Shown here piece by piece: positions 1-8,658 of a stretch of DNA of 64,000 nt. The notes under the pieces were generated by a model. The model ran no database searches. It saw nothing but the letters and a program-made list of their open reading frames with translations, and had not been told where the DNA came from. Source of the DNA: UBA1240 sp045599185. Its GTDB lineage: Bacteria; Spirochaetota; Spirochaetia; Treponematales; Treponemataceae. Where the stretch lies: the NCBI GenBank assembly GCA_045599185.1, contig JAZRVO010000012.1, forward strand, positions 338,624-402,623, written 5' to 3'. A program made the position numbers and the translations under genes. How positions within the stretch are numbered: position 1 is the first letter of the stretch; each line of letters begins with the position of its first letter.

Positions 1-1
1 G

Positions 2-157
2 CTGGCTGTAATTTGCAGAAAATTAAGCGCAATGCCATTTGATAAAAGCACCTTTATCGATTCCGGCCTTGCGCCGGCATTTTACGCAGACGACGACATG
101 CACACAATGTACATTGGCGAAATTGTAAGTGCGCTGCACAACAGTGCAAACGAATAA
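2..157 (+). CDS. 3' end of an unidentified gene
   Basis: An open frame enters from the left edge and runs to TAA at 155-157, giving about 51 residues that end in ...SALHNSANE. It has no internal stop, and its composition resembles that of the neighbouring genes. The gene converges on the minus-strand gene ending at 226. The visible tail shows no motif I recognise, so no function is assigned. Confidence 0.55.
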   Translation: MAVICRKLSAMPFDKSTFIDSGLAPAFYADDDMHTMYIGEIVSALHNSANE

Positions 158-182
158 CCCTGTTATTCAGGTTAAGAAATCG

Positions 183-219
183 TACTTTCTCCGGCGCTAA
201 AATCGTGCCGGGGAAAGTA
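183..219. terminator. Hairpin between convergent genes
   Basis: Arms 183-195 and 207-219 pair over 13 bases with one G-U and an 11-base loop. It lies between two converging genes, as a shared terminator would. No U-tract follows on either strand, so it is only a probable terminator. Confidence 0.45.
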
Positions 220-225
220 GACACC

Positions 226-2451
226 CTAAAATTCTGTCATTTTAAAAATTGAACCGCGTATGCGTTTTACAAGGTTTGCCTTGCTGACCGAATAAGTTTT
301 TTCTTCGCTGGAAGGAACAAGGCGCAAATGAATTATTGCATCGCCGTTTGTTTTTTCCAGGCTTAAAGGTTCGCCCACAATTGGCTGGGACATTCCATCG
401 TACAAAAGTTCAATCAGGCTTCCGTTGCTTATTGCGTGTTCAATTACGTGCACTTTTCCCGAATAATCCATTCCGCTTGCTTCAACCCGTTCAAAACGCA
501 CCGATTCGGCTCGCAGCTGGCTTGGGTTTACCACAATCTTGCGTTTTACGCGCAGTGCAAGGCCGTCTTTCTGTTCTGCCGAAAAATCTGCACCTTCAAT
601 CGCGTCCAAAAAGCCCTGCAAAACTTCATCCCGTTCTTTTTTCGTACAGACAGTCTGCTCTTGGTTTCCTTCGTTTCCGCTTTTTGCCGTTTCTGCCGAA
701 TTGGCAAAAATTTGGGCGCTTGTTTTTGCGGTTTGGGCGTGCAAAGCCTGACCTTTTGGCGAAAGTTTTGCAAAACTTTTACCCGGCGTGTCGCTGCTAA
801 CGGTTTTAATTGCGCCTACAAAATCCAGTCCGCTTTCTTCAATTATTTTTTTTGCTTCCTCGTCATCAAAAAAATCAAGCAGATAAATGCCTTCGCCTAA
901 AACGGCGTTTATGTAAGGCTTTAGCTTTTCGTTATTTTCAATGAAAACTTTTTTTTCGCTGGCCGCTTTCAGCACATAGCCGCGGTACAAAAATGCGCTG
1001 TTGTAATTTTCAAACCACTGGTTCAGGCTAAAATCAAGGCTCTGGCTTATTCTGTGGCTGGCGCATTCCTCAATTTGGGCTTTTATCGTGCCGGCATCAA
1101 GACCGCTGTCAAAGGCGCGGCCGCACGTTTTTTTGCTTATTTCAAAATGGGGCACTGCGTCAAAATTTTCAATTTTTAAAAAGCGCATTAAAGGCAAAAG
1201 GTCTGCAAGCCCCGGCATATTTAAAATGCACGCAGAAAAATCAGCGTCAATTGTTAAGGCGGGTTTTGGGCTTGTGTCAGCGGCCGCGGCAAAACCGCAA
1301 GTTTTTTTATAGTTTTCAACCAGCGGCGAACATACCCACGCGCCGTTTTCTTCTGTTAAAAGGCCGCTTTTTGTAATCTGTTCTACAATTTTTACCGCGC
1401 TAATTTCGTTTTCAGTTGAAGCTGCAGAGCCGCCCGGATTTTTGGCAGGTTCCATCAAAAGTTCTGCAAGACGGCTTTTTTTAAGGACAATGTCGCCTTC
1501 TTCCTGGGCGTTTTCACGGTTTAAAACCACGCTGCGGTTAAGCACGCGTTTGGAAAAACCTTCGGCCGGTATTTGTAGCAGAATTGTCATTATAAGCTGG
1601 GCGTTGCGCTGCAAAACTGCCGGGCTGCACGGGCCGCAGCTTGCTGCAACCACGTAACAAATCTGGGAAAAATCGTCCAGCTTGCAGAAATTTTCCCACC
1701 GCATAAGCCTGCACGAAATTTCAGAAAGATTCTGTCTTATAAGCTGAAGGTTTTTTAAGCCTTCAAACAGAAGCATGAAATAGGCAAAGCCTTCTTTTGT
1801 GGCGGTAAAACTGAAAGCCGCGTTCAAAAGGCTTGTACAGCGTTTTTTAAAAGTACCGTCGGCCTTGCAAAGGTCTTCTTCGTGAAAGAAAAATGAAAAA
1901 ATTGCTGCCAGCAGCATGGAAGTTGGCTGGGGCAGGGCGTCCGGCGTTTTTTCAGGCAGATTTGCTGTTCCCGGGGCGGCGGTTTTTTTTGCGTTCTCTT
2001 CTGCAAAATCAGGCAGAAGGGATGAAAAACTTAAAAATGGTTCAAGATGCGCTTTAAGCTGGGGCGTAATTGCAAAATAGCTTTTGCGGTTTTCAATTTT
2101 TCTGTAAATTAAAAGCCTTTCTTCAAGGTTCAAAATTCGTTCGTACAGGTCTGCAAAGGTAAAATCCGCCATAAAAAAATGTGAAAGTTTTTCCTGCGTT
2201 GGTCTGGCAAGATATTTTACAGCACTTAAAATCAAAATGTCGTTTGGCGAAAGCAGTTTAAGAATGTTCTGCACGTTTTCCGGCCTGCGCAAAAAGGCAC
2301 TTAATTCTTCCAGAAGTTTCTGCTTGTTGTAAGGCGTTTTTATTTCGCCCAGATACATTCTTATCAGTTCAAAAAAATGGTTGTCGTTCATCAGCGTAAG
2401 TGATTCGCGCCAGGCAATAATTTCCTGAACCTGCTGGTTGTTTCTTTCCAT
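226..2451 (-). CDS. Helicase-associated partner protein of the XPB-like helicase
   Basis: This 741-residue protein is encoded 12 bases downstream of the XPB-like helicase, with its own ribosome site (AAGGA) before ATG 2451. From memory it resembles the helicase-associated 'Helicase_C_3'-type proteins encoded next to bacterial XPB, as in the actinobacterial Rv0862c/Rv0861c arrangement. The N-terminal half is helical. A low-complexity linker lies near residues 155-175. The C-terminal 100 residues look like a small beta-rich domain with the hydrophobic motif IELLYDG. I see no Walker A of its own. It is probably a DNA-repair or DNA-processing partner acting with the helicase in the cytoplasm. The family call is moderate and the partnership follows from gene order. 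Confidence 0.7.
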   Translation of the reverse strand: MERNNQQVQEIIAWRESLTLMNDNHFFELIRMYLGEIKTPYNKQKLLEELSAFLRRPENVQNILKLLSPNDILILSAVKYLARPTQEKLSHFFMADFTFADLYERILNLEERLLIYRKIENRKSYFAITPQLKAHLEPFLSFSSLLPDFAEENAKKTAAPGTANLPEKTPDALPQPTSMLLAAIFSFFFHEEDLCKADGTFKKRCTSLLNAAFSFTATKEGFAYFMLLFEGLKNLQLIRQNLSEISCRLMRWENFCKLDDFSQICYVVAASCGPCSPAVLQRNAQLIMTILLQIPAEGFSKRVLNRSVVLNRENAQEEGDIVLKKSRLAELLMEPAKNPGGSAASTENEISAVKIVEQITKSGLLTEENGAWVCSPLVENYKKTCGFAAAADTSPKPALTIDADFSACILNMPGLADLLPLMRFLKIENFDAVPHFEISKKTCGRAFDSGLDAGTIKAQIEECASHRISQSLDFSLNQWFENYNSAFLYRGYVLKAASEKKVFIENNEKLKPYINAVLGEGIYLLDFFDDEEAKKIIEESGLDFVGAIKTVSSDTPGKSFAKLSPKGQALHAQTAKTSAQIFANSAETAKSGNEGNQEQTVCTKKERDEVLQGFLDAIEGADFSAEQKDGLALRVKRKIVVNPSQLRAESVRFERVEASGMDYSGKVHVIEHAISNGSLIELLYDGMSQPIVGEPLSLEKTNGDAIIHLRLVPSSEEKTYSVSKANLVKRIRGSIFKMTEF

Positions 2452-2463
2452 ACTTTCCTTTTT

Positions 2464-4260
2464 TTATGCTTGGTTTTCTTCCAGAACGTCTGCTTTCAGC
2501 TGCTCGTCATCGGTGTATTTTAAAATGCGGTAATCGTACCCCTGTTCTGCCAGAAATTTCTGGCGGTGGCTTCCGAATTCTTCTTCAACCGTGTTTGCCG
2601 TTATAAGGGTAAAAAAGCGTGCCTTGCGCTGTTTGGGGCGCAGAATGCGTCCAAGGCGCTGGGCTTCTTCCTGCCGGCTTCCAAATGTTCCTGAAATTTG
2701 TATCGCAATGGAAGCATCCGGCAGGTCGATGGCGAAATTGGCAACTTTGCTTACAACAATTACCCGGTTTTCGCCGCTTTTGAAGGCGGCATAAATGCGG
2801 TCGCGTTCGGCATTTGGCGTTTTGCCGGTTATAAGCGGCACGTTCAAATCTTTGGCAATTTTTTCCAGCTGTTCAATGTACTGGCCAATAATCAGTATTT
2901 TGTCTTCGGGGAAAATTGAACAGATTGTTTTTGCAATCGGCAGCTTGTCGGCGTTGTCGCTGGCAATTTTGTGTTTTTGCCGCTGGTTTGCCACGGCGTA
3001 TTCAATTTCCTTGTTTTCAGGAAGGTTTATGCGCAGTTCCACGCATTCGGCTTCGGCAATCCAGCCGGAACTTTCCAGTTCTTTCCATGGCACGTCAAAG
3101 CGTTTGGGGCCTACAAGGCTGAAAACGTGGCCTTCGCAGCCGTCTTCGCGCACCAGTGTTGCGGTTAAACCAACCCGGCGCACGGTTTGCAGTTCGGCAG
3201 TTATTCTGAAAACCGGCGCAGGCAAAAGGTGTACTTCGTCGTAAATTATCAGTCCCCAGGCTCGTTCCCGGAAAATCTTGAAGTGGGGGTAGTTGTCTTC
3301 CTGGCCTGCGCGCCATGTTAAAACCTGATAGGTTGCAACTGTAACCGGTTTTATGATTTTCTGTTCGCCGGTATATTCGCCAATCTGTTCCGGCAAAAGC
3401 GTGGTTTTGTCCAAAAGTTCGGCTATCCACTGGTGCACGGCAGAAATATTTGTTGTAACAACCAGCGTGCTGGTTTGCAAAAGACTCATTATCTGCATTC
3501 CTACAATGGTTTTTCCGGCACCGCATGGCAAAACTATCGTGCCAAAACCTGTACCAGGTCCTTTGTCTCCAACCAGTGCGGCTGCGGCATTTTTCTGGTA
3601 ATCGCGCACGGCAAATTCCCTGCCGCTTTTACAGGTGTCGCGCAGTTCAAATTCCAGTTTTTCGCCGTCTTTAAGCGGCACTTCGTCTTTAACCGGCCAG
3701 CCAAGCTGCAAAAGTTTCTGTTTAACTGTTCCGCGGTCAATAAGGCGCACCCAGAAAGTATTTTTAAAAGCCTTGTTTACAAAAAGAAGGTCTGTAAGCT
3801 GTTTTGCCGCGGCAAGTTCCTTAAAAATTGCTTCGCTTGCACATTCAAGGCACAAATAATCTGCAAAATCGTCGTCTGTTTTATTTTCCGCCTTTTCGTT
3901 TCCGGCTGTTCCGCTGTTTTCCTGTGTCATAATCTGAAAAAGGCGCAGCTTGCCGAATTTTCCGCAAGTGTCCGTAATCCAGAAACTTACGGCCTGTGGC
4001 ACCGGGAAGCGTGAAAAACTGTCCAGCACTTTAAGCGCGTCTTCGCCTGTAAAGCCTGCACTTGCTGCGTTCCAAAGTGAAAGTGGCGTAATGCGGTAAG
4101 TGTGCAAATGTTCCGGAGAACGTTCAAGTTCTGCAAAAGGTATAAGGGCGTTGCGGCAGTCTTCGGCTAAAGGCGAATGCACGTCCAGCAAAAGGGTGCG
4201 GTCGCTTTGAACGATAAGGGGATTAAACGGGTTTGGCTGGGCAGAAGTTTGATTTTGCAT
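2464..4260 (-). CDS. XPB/ERCC3-type superfamily 2 DNA helicase
   Basis: The 598-residue protein carries all the expected SF2 motifs: Walker A PCGAGKT near residues 245-251, DEVH at 341-344, GLTAT near 364-368, and QRLGRILRP near the C terminus. REDG directly after GLTATLV is the RED motif that marks XPB helicases. The N-terminal 200 residues form the extra damage-recognition-like region of bacterial XPB. It should unwind DNA by 3'-5' translocation in repair. It is the first gene of a two-gene operon with the partner ending at 226. ATG 4260 has no Shine-Dalgarno. A promoter (TGTCAT complement 4292-4297, 17-base spacer, ATTTTA complement 4269-4274) predicts an almost leaderless mRNA. Confidence 0.92.
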   Translation of the reverse strand: MQNQTSAQPNPFNPLIVQSDRTLLLDVHSPLAEDCRNALIPFAELERSPEHLHTYRITPLSLWNAASAGFTGEDALKVLDSFSRFPVPQAVSFWITDTCGKFGKLRLFQIMTQENSGTAGNEKAENKTDDDFADYLCLECASEAIFKELAAAKQLTDLLFVNKAFKNTFWVRLIDRGTVKQKLLQLGWPVKDEVPLKDGEKLEFELRDTCKSGREFAVRDYQKNAAAALVGDKGPGTGFGTIVLPCGAGKTIVGMQIMSLLQTSTLVVTTNISAVHQWIAELLDKTTLLPEQIGEYTGEQKIIKPVTVATYQVLTWRAGQEDNYPHFKIFRERAWGLIIYDEVHLLPAPVFRITAELQTVRRVGLTATLVREDGCEGHVFSLVGPKRFDVPWKELESSGWIAEAECVELRINLPENKEIEYAVANQRQKHKIASDNADKLPIAKTICSIFPEDKILIIGQYIEQLEKIAKDLNVPLITGKTPNAERDRIYAAFKSGENRVIVVSKVANFAIDLPDASIAIQISGTFGSRQEEAQRLGRILRPKQRKARFFTLITANTVEEEFGSHRQKFLAEQGYDYRILKYTDDEQLKADVLEENQA

Positions 4261-4268
4261 AACAGATT

Positions 4269-4297
4269 ATTTTATCGAATTATGAGTGAAATGTCAT
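4269..4297 (-). promoter_or_regulatory. Promoter of the XPB-like helicase operon
   Basis: Read on the minus strand this is ATGACA, 17 bases, TAAAAT. The -10 box ends 8 bases before the start codon at 4260, so the transcript would start within about 2 bases of ATG. Confidence 0.5.
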
Positions 4298-4354
4298 CGC
4301 AAAAATTATTTTCTTGCAGAAAAATTGTTGCGGCAAAAATTTGAAAAAAAATAA

Positions 4355-4410
4355 AAAAGCAGCAGTTCTGTTTGCCGGTTTTAAAACCGCACAAATTAAC
4401 TGCTGCTTTT
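4355..4410 (-). terminator. Intrinsic terminator downstream of the TPR gene
   Basis: Arms 4355-4367 and 4398-4410 are a perfect 13-base inverted repeat (AAAAGCAGCAGTT). The 30-base loop holds a smaller nested hairpin. On the minus strand a long U-rich tract follows, as expected for the end of a transcript from the TPR gene side. Confidence 0.75.
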
Positions 4411-4497
4411 CATTTAAACGATAAACTGTCTTTTCAAACTTGTTTCGGAATCTATGGCAAGTACAGGTTAATCCAACTTTTTTTTGAATGCAGGCAT

Positions 4498-4592
4498 TTT
4501 GCCTTCTCAAAACTCCTCCGCGTGCCAAAATCAGTGGAATTGGCAAACTAATCAGTCAGCACGCGCCTGCCGCTTGGCATGCGAGAAAGCCC
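4498..4592 (-). ncRNA. Possible structured RNA between the TPR gene and its terminator
   Basis: The stretch 4411-4607 has no credible protein gene but shows nested pairing on the minus strand. The outer stem is 4583-4590 with 4501-4508 (8 pairs, one G-U). The middle stem is 4559-4565 with 4519-4525 (7 pairs). A short inner stem, near 4540-4543 with 4525-4528, shares a base with it. A transcript from here would end at the terminator 4355-4410. It does not match SRP RNA, 6S, tmRNA or RNase P as I know them. It may be a small RNA or simply a structured 3' UTR. Confidence 0.3.
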
Positions 4593-4607
4593 TTGGTCGG
4601 TTAAAAT

Positions 4608-5252
4608 TCAGCTTAAACGGTTAAGTGCCTGCTGGGCTTCGGTGTAATTTGCCCGTAATCTTACCGCCGCCTGAAAAGCTGCCTTGGCGCTTTCTTTATT
4701 TCCGGCTTTTTCGCGGGCAAGGCCGCAGCGGTACCACCACAGCGCGTTAGAAGGTTCTTTTTTAACGGCGTGGGTGTAGGCAATGTCTGCATGGTTGGGT
4801 TTGCCTGTTATGCGGTAAATTTCGCCTAAAAAGAAGTAAGCCGTGCCTGCGCGGTCTCCGTTCGGCATTGCGTCTACGTATTTTTCCAGATTTCGAATTG
4901 ATTCTGAATATTTTTCAAGGTAAAAGTATGTTTCTCCCAAATTTTCGATGATGCGCATTTCGTTCGGGTTAATTTTCAGTGCATTGAGGGATTCGGTAAC
5001 AACGTCGTTGTATCTGCCCATGCGGTACAGCGACCAGCACATTACCACGTATGATTCGATGTTCCGCGGATTCAGTGCAAGTTCTGCGCGGCATGTTTCT
5101 ACGGCATTGCTGAAAGATGTATTTGCGGCTTCACTAAGACCGGCGCTTTCAAAACTGCGGCCGTTGCGGTACATGGTAAGGGCATCCTGGCAGAAGCCAA
5201 GGCTTAAAACAGAAAGCAATGCAAGGATTGCAAGTAATTTTTTTGTTTTCAT
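4608..5252 (-). CDS. Secreted TPR-repeat protein
   Basis: I take the start at ATG 5252, which begins a signal peptide (MKTKKLLAILALLSVLSLG), rather than a longer reading from 5369. The 214-residue product then has a chain of tetratricopeptide-like helices from about residue 25 to the end, with repeats containing motifs such as YRMGRYNDV and YRCGLAREKAG. A Cys follows the hydrophobic core (GFCQ), but the lipobox is poor, so it may be a periplasmic protein rather than a lipoprotein. TPRs bind partner proteins; the partner here is unknown. There is no Shine-Dalgarno, and a promoter at 5260-5289 predicts a leaderless transcript. Confidence 0.8.
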   Translation of the reverse strand: MKTKKLLAILALLSVLSLGFCQDALTMYRNGRSFESAGLSEAANTSFSNAVETCRAELALNPRNIESYVVMCWSLYRMGRYNDVVTESLNALKINPNEMRIIENLGETYFYLEKYSESIRNLEKYVDAMPNGDRAGTAYFFLGEIYRITGKPNHADIAYTHAVKKEPSNALWWYRCGLAREKAGNKESAKAAFQAAVRLRANYTEAQQALNRLS

Positions 5253-5259
5253 GCTGTAA

Positions 5260-5289
5260 ACAATAGCACAAAGCACGCAAAAGCCGCAA
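5260..5289 (-). promoter_or_regulatory. Promoter of the TPR gene
   Basis: On the minus strand: TTGCGG (5284-5289), 18-base spacer, TATTGT (5260-5265), then 7 bases to ATG 5252. This supports the 5252 start and a leaderless mRNA. Confidence 0.45.
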
Positions 5290-5355
5290 CCGTCTTTTTT
5301 TTTCAGTTTGAATGCCAGAAGCTGTGCGCGTTTAGGTTTGGCGTGGCTACACTGG

Positions 5356-5760
5356 TTATTTTTCTGCAATTTTCTGCTTTAAAAGAAAGGTGAAAAAATA
5401 GAAAGCCGACACAACTGCGGTTGCACCGGCAATAAAAAGCGTGCTTTTAAAACTGCCGCCAGAAAAATAATTTACAAGGCTTGCAAGTACGCCTGCTTCA
5501 AGAACGAATATCATGTAGTGGGGAAAATTGATGTTTTTTTTGCGGGTAAAGGTTTTTGCAAAAATTAAAAGAAATATTGAAATTTCTGTTGCGGCGGCAA
5601 GGGCAGAAAAAGCTGCCGCAATGTTTGCAGGCAATTTGTTTTTGCATAAAAACAGCAGGACAAGTGTACAATTTGCAGCAAGGCGAAAAAGGGCAAAAAT
5701 AAAGTGTTTTTTTGCAAGCTGAAAAACTGCGTTTTTTTTCCGTGTTTCTGTATTTTTCAT
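5356..5760 (-). CDS. Small integral membrane protein of unknown function
   Basis: The 134-residue protein has about four hydrophobic segments (near residues 18-38, 45-67, 80-97 and 105-127) and a basic N terminus. It has no motif I recognise. It lies about 100 bases upstream of the TPR gene in the same direction. There is no clear Shine-Dalgarno before ATG 5760. It is probably a real gene because of its length and clean membrane topology, but nothing points to a function. Confidence 0.55.
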   Translation of the reverse strand: MKNTETRKKNAVFQLAKKHFIFALFRLAANCTLVLLFLCKNKLPANIAAAFSALAAATEISIFLLIFAKTFTRKKNINFPHYMIFVLEAGVLASLVNYFSGGSFKSTLFIAGATAVVSAFYFFTFLLKQKIAEK

Positions 5761-5807
5761 TTTGAACGATAAATTTAAACAAACTTAAAAAATTTTAAAC
5801 TGGAAAC

Positions 5808-5838
5808 AAAAAGGCTGCCCGGTTAAGACAGCCTTTTT
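5808..5838 (-). terminator. Intrinsic terminator of the nfn operon
   Basis: Arms 5808-5817 and 5829-5838 (AAAAAGGCTG and its complement) form a 10-base stem. It ends 39 bases past the stop of the gene at 5877. Confidence 0.8.
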
Positions 5839-5876
5839 GTTTTTAGAAAAAACTGAAATATTTTTCAGTTTTCTTC

Positions 5877-7367
5877 TTATTTATTCTTCAGGTATTCGTT
5901 GATGCTTGCTGCTGCTGTACGGCCTTCGCCCATGGCAAGAATAACTGTTGCTGCACCCAAAACGATGTCACCGCCAGCCCAAACGCCTTCAATGCTGGTT
6001 TGATCTGTTTCGTTTACCGTAATGTGTCCTTTTGCGTCTGCGTTCAAACCAGGTGTGGTTTTTACCATAAGCGGGTTAGAACCGTTACCCAAAGCAACAA
6101 TTACTGCATCGCAGTCAATTACGTGTTCGCTGTCGGCAACTGCAACCGGGCTGCGGCGGCCAGAAGCATCAGGTTCACCAAGTTCGTAGCTTAATACTTC
6201 TACGCCTTTTACGCGGCCTGTTTCGTCGCCCAGAATTTTAACCGGGTTTTCAAGGAATCTGAAGTTTACGCCTTCTTCTTCTGCGTGTGCAATTTCTTCA
6301 CGGCGAGCAGGCATTTCGTTGCGTGTACGGCGGTAAACAACGTCAACCTGTTCTGCGCCCAAACGGTAACCCATGCGTGCTGCGTCCATTGCAACGTTTC
6401 CGCCGCCAACTACAACTACGTGTTTTGCCTTGTACAGCGGCGTGCATGCTTTTTCTGTATCGTAGGCTTTCATAAGGTTGGCACGTGTCAAATATTCGTT
6501 TGCACTGAATACGCCGATGAAGTTTTCTCCTTCAATACCCATGAATTTTGGAAGACCTGCGCCGGTACCGATAAAGGCGGCATCGTAGCCCTGTTCTTTC
6601 AAAAGCTGCGGCAAAGTTCCTGTGCGTCCAACCAGAAAGTTTGTTTTGAATTCAACGCCCATCTGTTTGAGCATGTCAATTTCTTTTGCAACAATGGCTT
6701 TTGGCAGACGGAATTCAGGAATACCGTAAATCATAACGCCGCCGGCTTTGTGGAATGCTTCAAAAATTGTTACTGAATGACCGGCGCGGCGAACGTCGGC
6801 AGCAACTGTAAGACCGGCAGGACCAGAACCGATGATTGCAACTTTTTTGCCTGTTTCGGCTGCTACAGCCGGTACGGTCTGAAGGTTGTTTTCGCGTTCA
6901 TAGTCAGCAACAAAGCGTTCCAAACGTCCGATTGAAACTGCTTTTTCAGCATCTTTGTAGGTTTTTCCAACTGTACAAAGTCCCTGGCACTGTTTTTCCT
7001 GCGGGCAAACGCGGCCGCAGATTGCAGGCAGAAGGTTTGTTGTCTTGATGATGTCAACGGCTTTTTTGAATTCGCCTTTGGCAACTTCTGCAATGAACTG
7101 TGGAATTGGAACGTTTACAGGACAGCCGTTAACGCACGGCTGGTTTTTGCACTGCAAACAGCGGTTTGCTTCTACAATTGCCTGTTCTTTTGTATAGCCC
7201 AGTGCAACTTCGCTCATCTGGCGGGCGCGTGCTTTTGGTTCGCCGGTAGGCATAATCTGCTGTGGAATTGCCATGCGGTCTTTTGGGCTTAAAGTTTTTC
7301 CATTGATTTTTGCAAATTCTTCATTTGCACTTTTTGCAAGTTGTTCAAAAGAAATATATTCAGACAT
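5877..7367 (-). CDS. nfnB: NfnB-type subunit of NADH-dependent ferredoxin:NADP+ oxidoreductase (GltA-like)
   Basis: The 496-residue flavoprotein has N-terminal Cys clusters (CLQCKNQPCVNGCP near residue 71 and CGRVCP...CQGLC near 115) for iron-sulfur clusters. It also has an FAD-binding GSGPAGL near 181 and an NAD(P)-binding VVGGGNVAMDAAR near 318. This is the glutamate-synthase small-chain family. Because it is fused in operon with an NfnA-type subunit, the bifurcating transhydrogenase NfnAB is more likely than glutamate synthase, whose large chain is absent. ATG 7367 overlaps the stop of nfnA by one base, and an AGGAG site precedes it. The enzyme exchanges electrons among NADH, NADPH and ferredoxin in the cytoplasm of anaerobes. 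Confidence 0.88.
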   Translation of the reverse strand: MSEYISFEQLAKSANEEFAKINGKTLSPKDRMAIPQQIMPTGEPKARARQMSEVALGYTKEQAIVEANRCLQCKNQPCVNGCPVNVPIPQFIAEVAKGEFKKAVDIIKTTNLLPAICGRVCPQEKQCQGLCTVGKTYKDAEKAVSIGRLERFVADYERENNLQTVPAVAAETGKKVAIIGSGPAGLTVAADVRRAGHSVTIFEAFHKAGGVMIYGIPEFRLPKAIVAKEIDMLKQMGVEFKTNFLVGRTGTLPQLLKEQGYDAAFIGTGAGLPKFMGIEGENFIGVFSANEYLTRANLMKAYDTEKACTPLYKAKHVVVVGGGNVAMDAARMGYRLGAEQVDVVYRRTRNEMPARREEIAHAEEEGVNFRFLENPVKILGDETGRVKGVEVLSYELGEPDASGRRSPVAVADSEHVIDCDAVIVALGNGSNPLMVKTTPGLNADAKGHITVNETDQTSIEGVWAGGDIVLGAATVILAMGEGRTAAASINEYLKNK

Positions 7368-8230
7368 TATTTTGCTCCTGTTGCAAGGGCATCAGCTTGT
7401 GCCTGCATTTTGCATTTATGGAAATCTTCTGTTTCACGTTCTTTAAAAGACTTCATACGCATCATCATGTTGTCCCAGTCTACTGCGTGACCGTCAAATT
7501 CAGGACCGTCTACGCATACAAACTTGGTCTGGCCGCCAACAGAAACACGGCATCCGCCGCACATTCCTGTTCCGTCAATCATGATTGTGTTGAGCGAAAC
7601 GGTTGTTGGTACCTTGTATTCTTTTGTTGTAAGGGCACAGAATTTCATCATGATTGGCGGTCCGATTGCTACAACTTCAGCTGGCGGACACTGTGATTCG
7701 CAGGCTTCCTTTAACGGAACGGTTGAAACGCCCTGACGGCCTGCTGAACCGTCGTCTGTCATGATGATAACTTCGTCTGCAACTGCTTTCATTTCGTCAA
7801 CGAAGATTAAAAGGTCTTTTGTACGGGCAGCAATAATCATAATTACTTTATTGCCCAGTTCTTTGTGTGCTTTTACGATAGGGTAACACGGTGCTACGCC
7901 AATACCACCGCCAACAACTACAACCGGACCGTCTTTCTTTTCGATGTGGGTAGGGTTGCCCAATGGTCCAAGAATTGCTGCGATAGAATCGCCTTTGTTT
8001 TTCTGTGAAAGTTTGAAAGTTGTGGCGCCAACTGCCTGAAAAACCAGGGCAATCCAGCCTTCCTGTGCGTTTGCGTCGGCAATTGTCAAAGGAACGCGTT
8101 CGCCATATTCGATATCAAGCTGCACCAATACAAACTGACCGGCCTTGCGGTTGCGGGCAATGTCTGGTGCATTTACCTTGAAATAATAAACATCGGCAGA
8201 AAGTTGCCGTTTTTCAAGAATGGTATACAT
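7367..8230 (-). CDS. nfnA: NfnA-type subunit, FAD/NAD-binding ferredoxin-NADP reductase
   Basis: The 287-residue protein belongs to the ferredoxin-NADP reductase/PyrK-like family. GPLGNPT marks the flavin region, VVGGGIGVAP near residue 106 the NAD-binding loop, and CGGCRVSVGG with a later CVDGP near 225-240 the [2Fe-2S] ligands. With the downstream GltA-like subunit it forms NfnAB, which bifurcates or confurcates electrons between NADPH, NADH and ferredoxin. ATG 8230 is preceded by GGAG. A strong promoter at 8281-8309 and a perfect dyad at 8255-8268 lie upstream, so redox-dependent control is possible. Confidence 0.88.
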   Translation of the reverse strand: MYTILEKRQLSADVYYFKVNAPDIARNRKAGQFVLVQLDIEYGERVPLTIADANAQEGWIALVFQAVGATTFKLSQKNKGDSIAAILGPLGNPTHIEKKDGPVVVVGGGIGVAPCYPIVKAHKELGNKVIMIIAARTKDLLIFVDEMKAVADEVIIMTDDGSAGRQGVSTVPLKEACESQCPPAEVVAIGPPIMMKFCALTTKEYKVPTTVSLNTIMIDGTGMCGGCRVSVGGQTKFVCVDGPEFDGHAVDWDNMMMRMKSFKERETEDFHKCKMQAQADALATGAK

Positions 8231-8254
8231 GCTGTTTCTCCATGTTAAATATGG

Positions 8255-8268
8255 GCTGAGTTCTCAGC
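8255..8268. promoter_or_regulatory. Palindrome in the nfnA 5' leader
   Basis: GCTGAGTTCTCAGC is a 6-base perfect inverted repeat just downstream of the predicted transcription start. Its position fits a repressor operator. As RNA its loop is too short to be a good hairpin. Confidence 0.4.
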
Positions 8269-8280
8269 GGGGATTATTTT

Positions 8281-8309
8281 AGTATAGCAATTTATTAGCC
8301 TAAAAACAA
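8281..8309 (-). promoter_or_regulatory. Promoter of nfnAB
   Basis: On the minus strand: TTGTTT (8304-8309), 17-base spacer, TATACT (8281-8286). A leader of about 40 bases follows. The remaining stretch 8310-8658, downstream of the ANTAR gene, shows one 7-base GC-rich inverted repeat (8574-8580/8597-8603) and nothing else I can name. Confidence 0.65.
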
Positions 8310-8658
8310 CAATCAGCAGGCTAAAGCCGGCTTTTTTGGCGCAAAAATAATTGAAAAATATAGCGGAATGCCGGATTGAAAGGATTTTTGAAAATTACCT
8401 GCATTTTTTTAGCCGGTTTAAGTTTTGGCAGCAGCAGGAGTTATGAAATTGTCTCTTATTCCGGGCTGACGAAAAAAGCTGGAATCCTGAACGGCAGTTT
8501 TTACTTTTCTGCAAAAAGTTTTACAAAGTGAAAAGCCTTTTGTTTTTTTTCAGCTGAATGCGGCCGCAGTAAAGGGCTGCACGCCAGACCAGTTTTGCAG
8601 CCCATCGCCAGTTATCCGGTGCCAGCCGTTCAGCGTTAAAAGCCTTTGCCTTTTCCTG

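Noticed and set aside
436..900. Plus-strand ORFs opposite the helicase partner gene
   Set aside because: They are antisense shadows of the 226-2451 gene, rich in Cys/Phe/Arg, with no start signals.
4280..4546. 88-codon minus-strand ORF below the TPR gene
   Set aside because: It runs through the terminator hairpin, has no ribosome site and its sequence looks like translated terminator (poly-Phe/Lys). The stretch is better read as 3' UTR or RNA.
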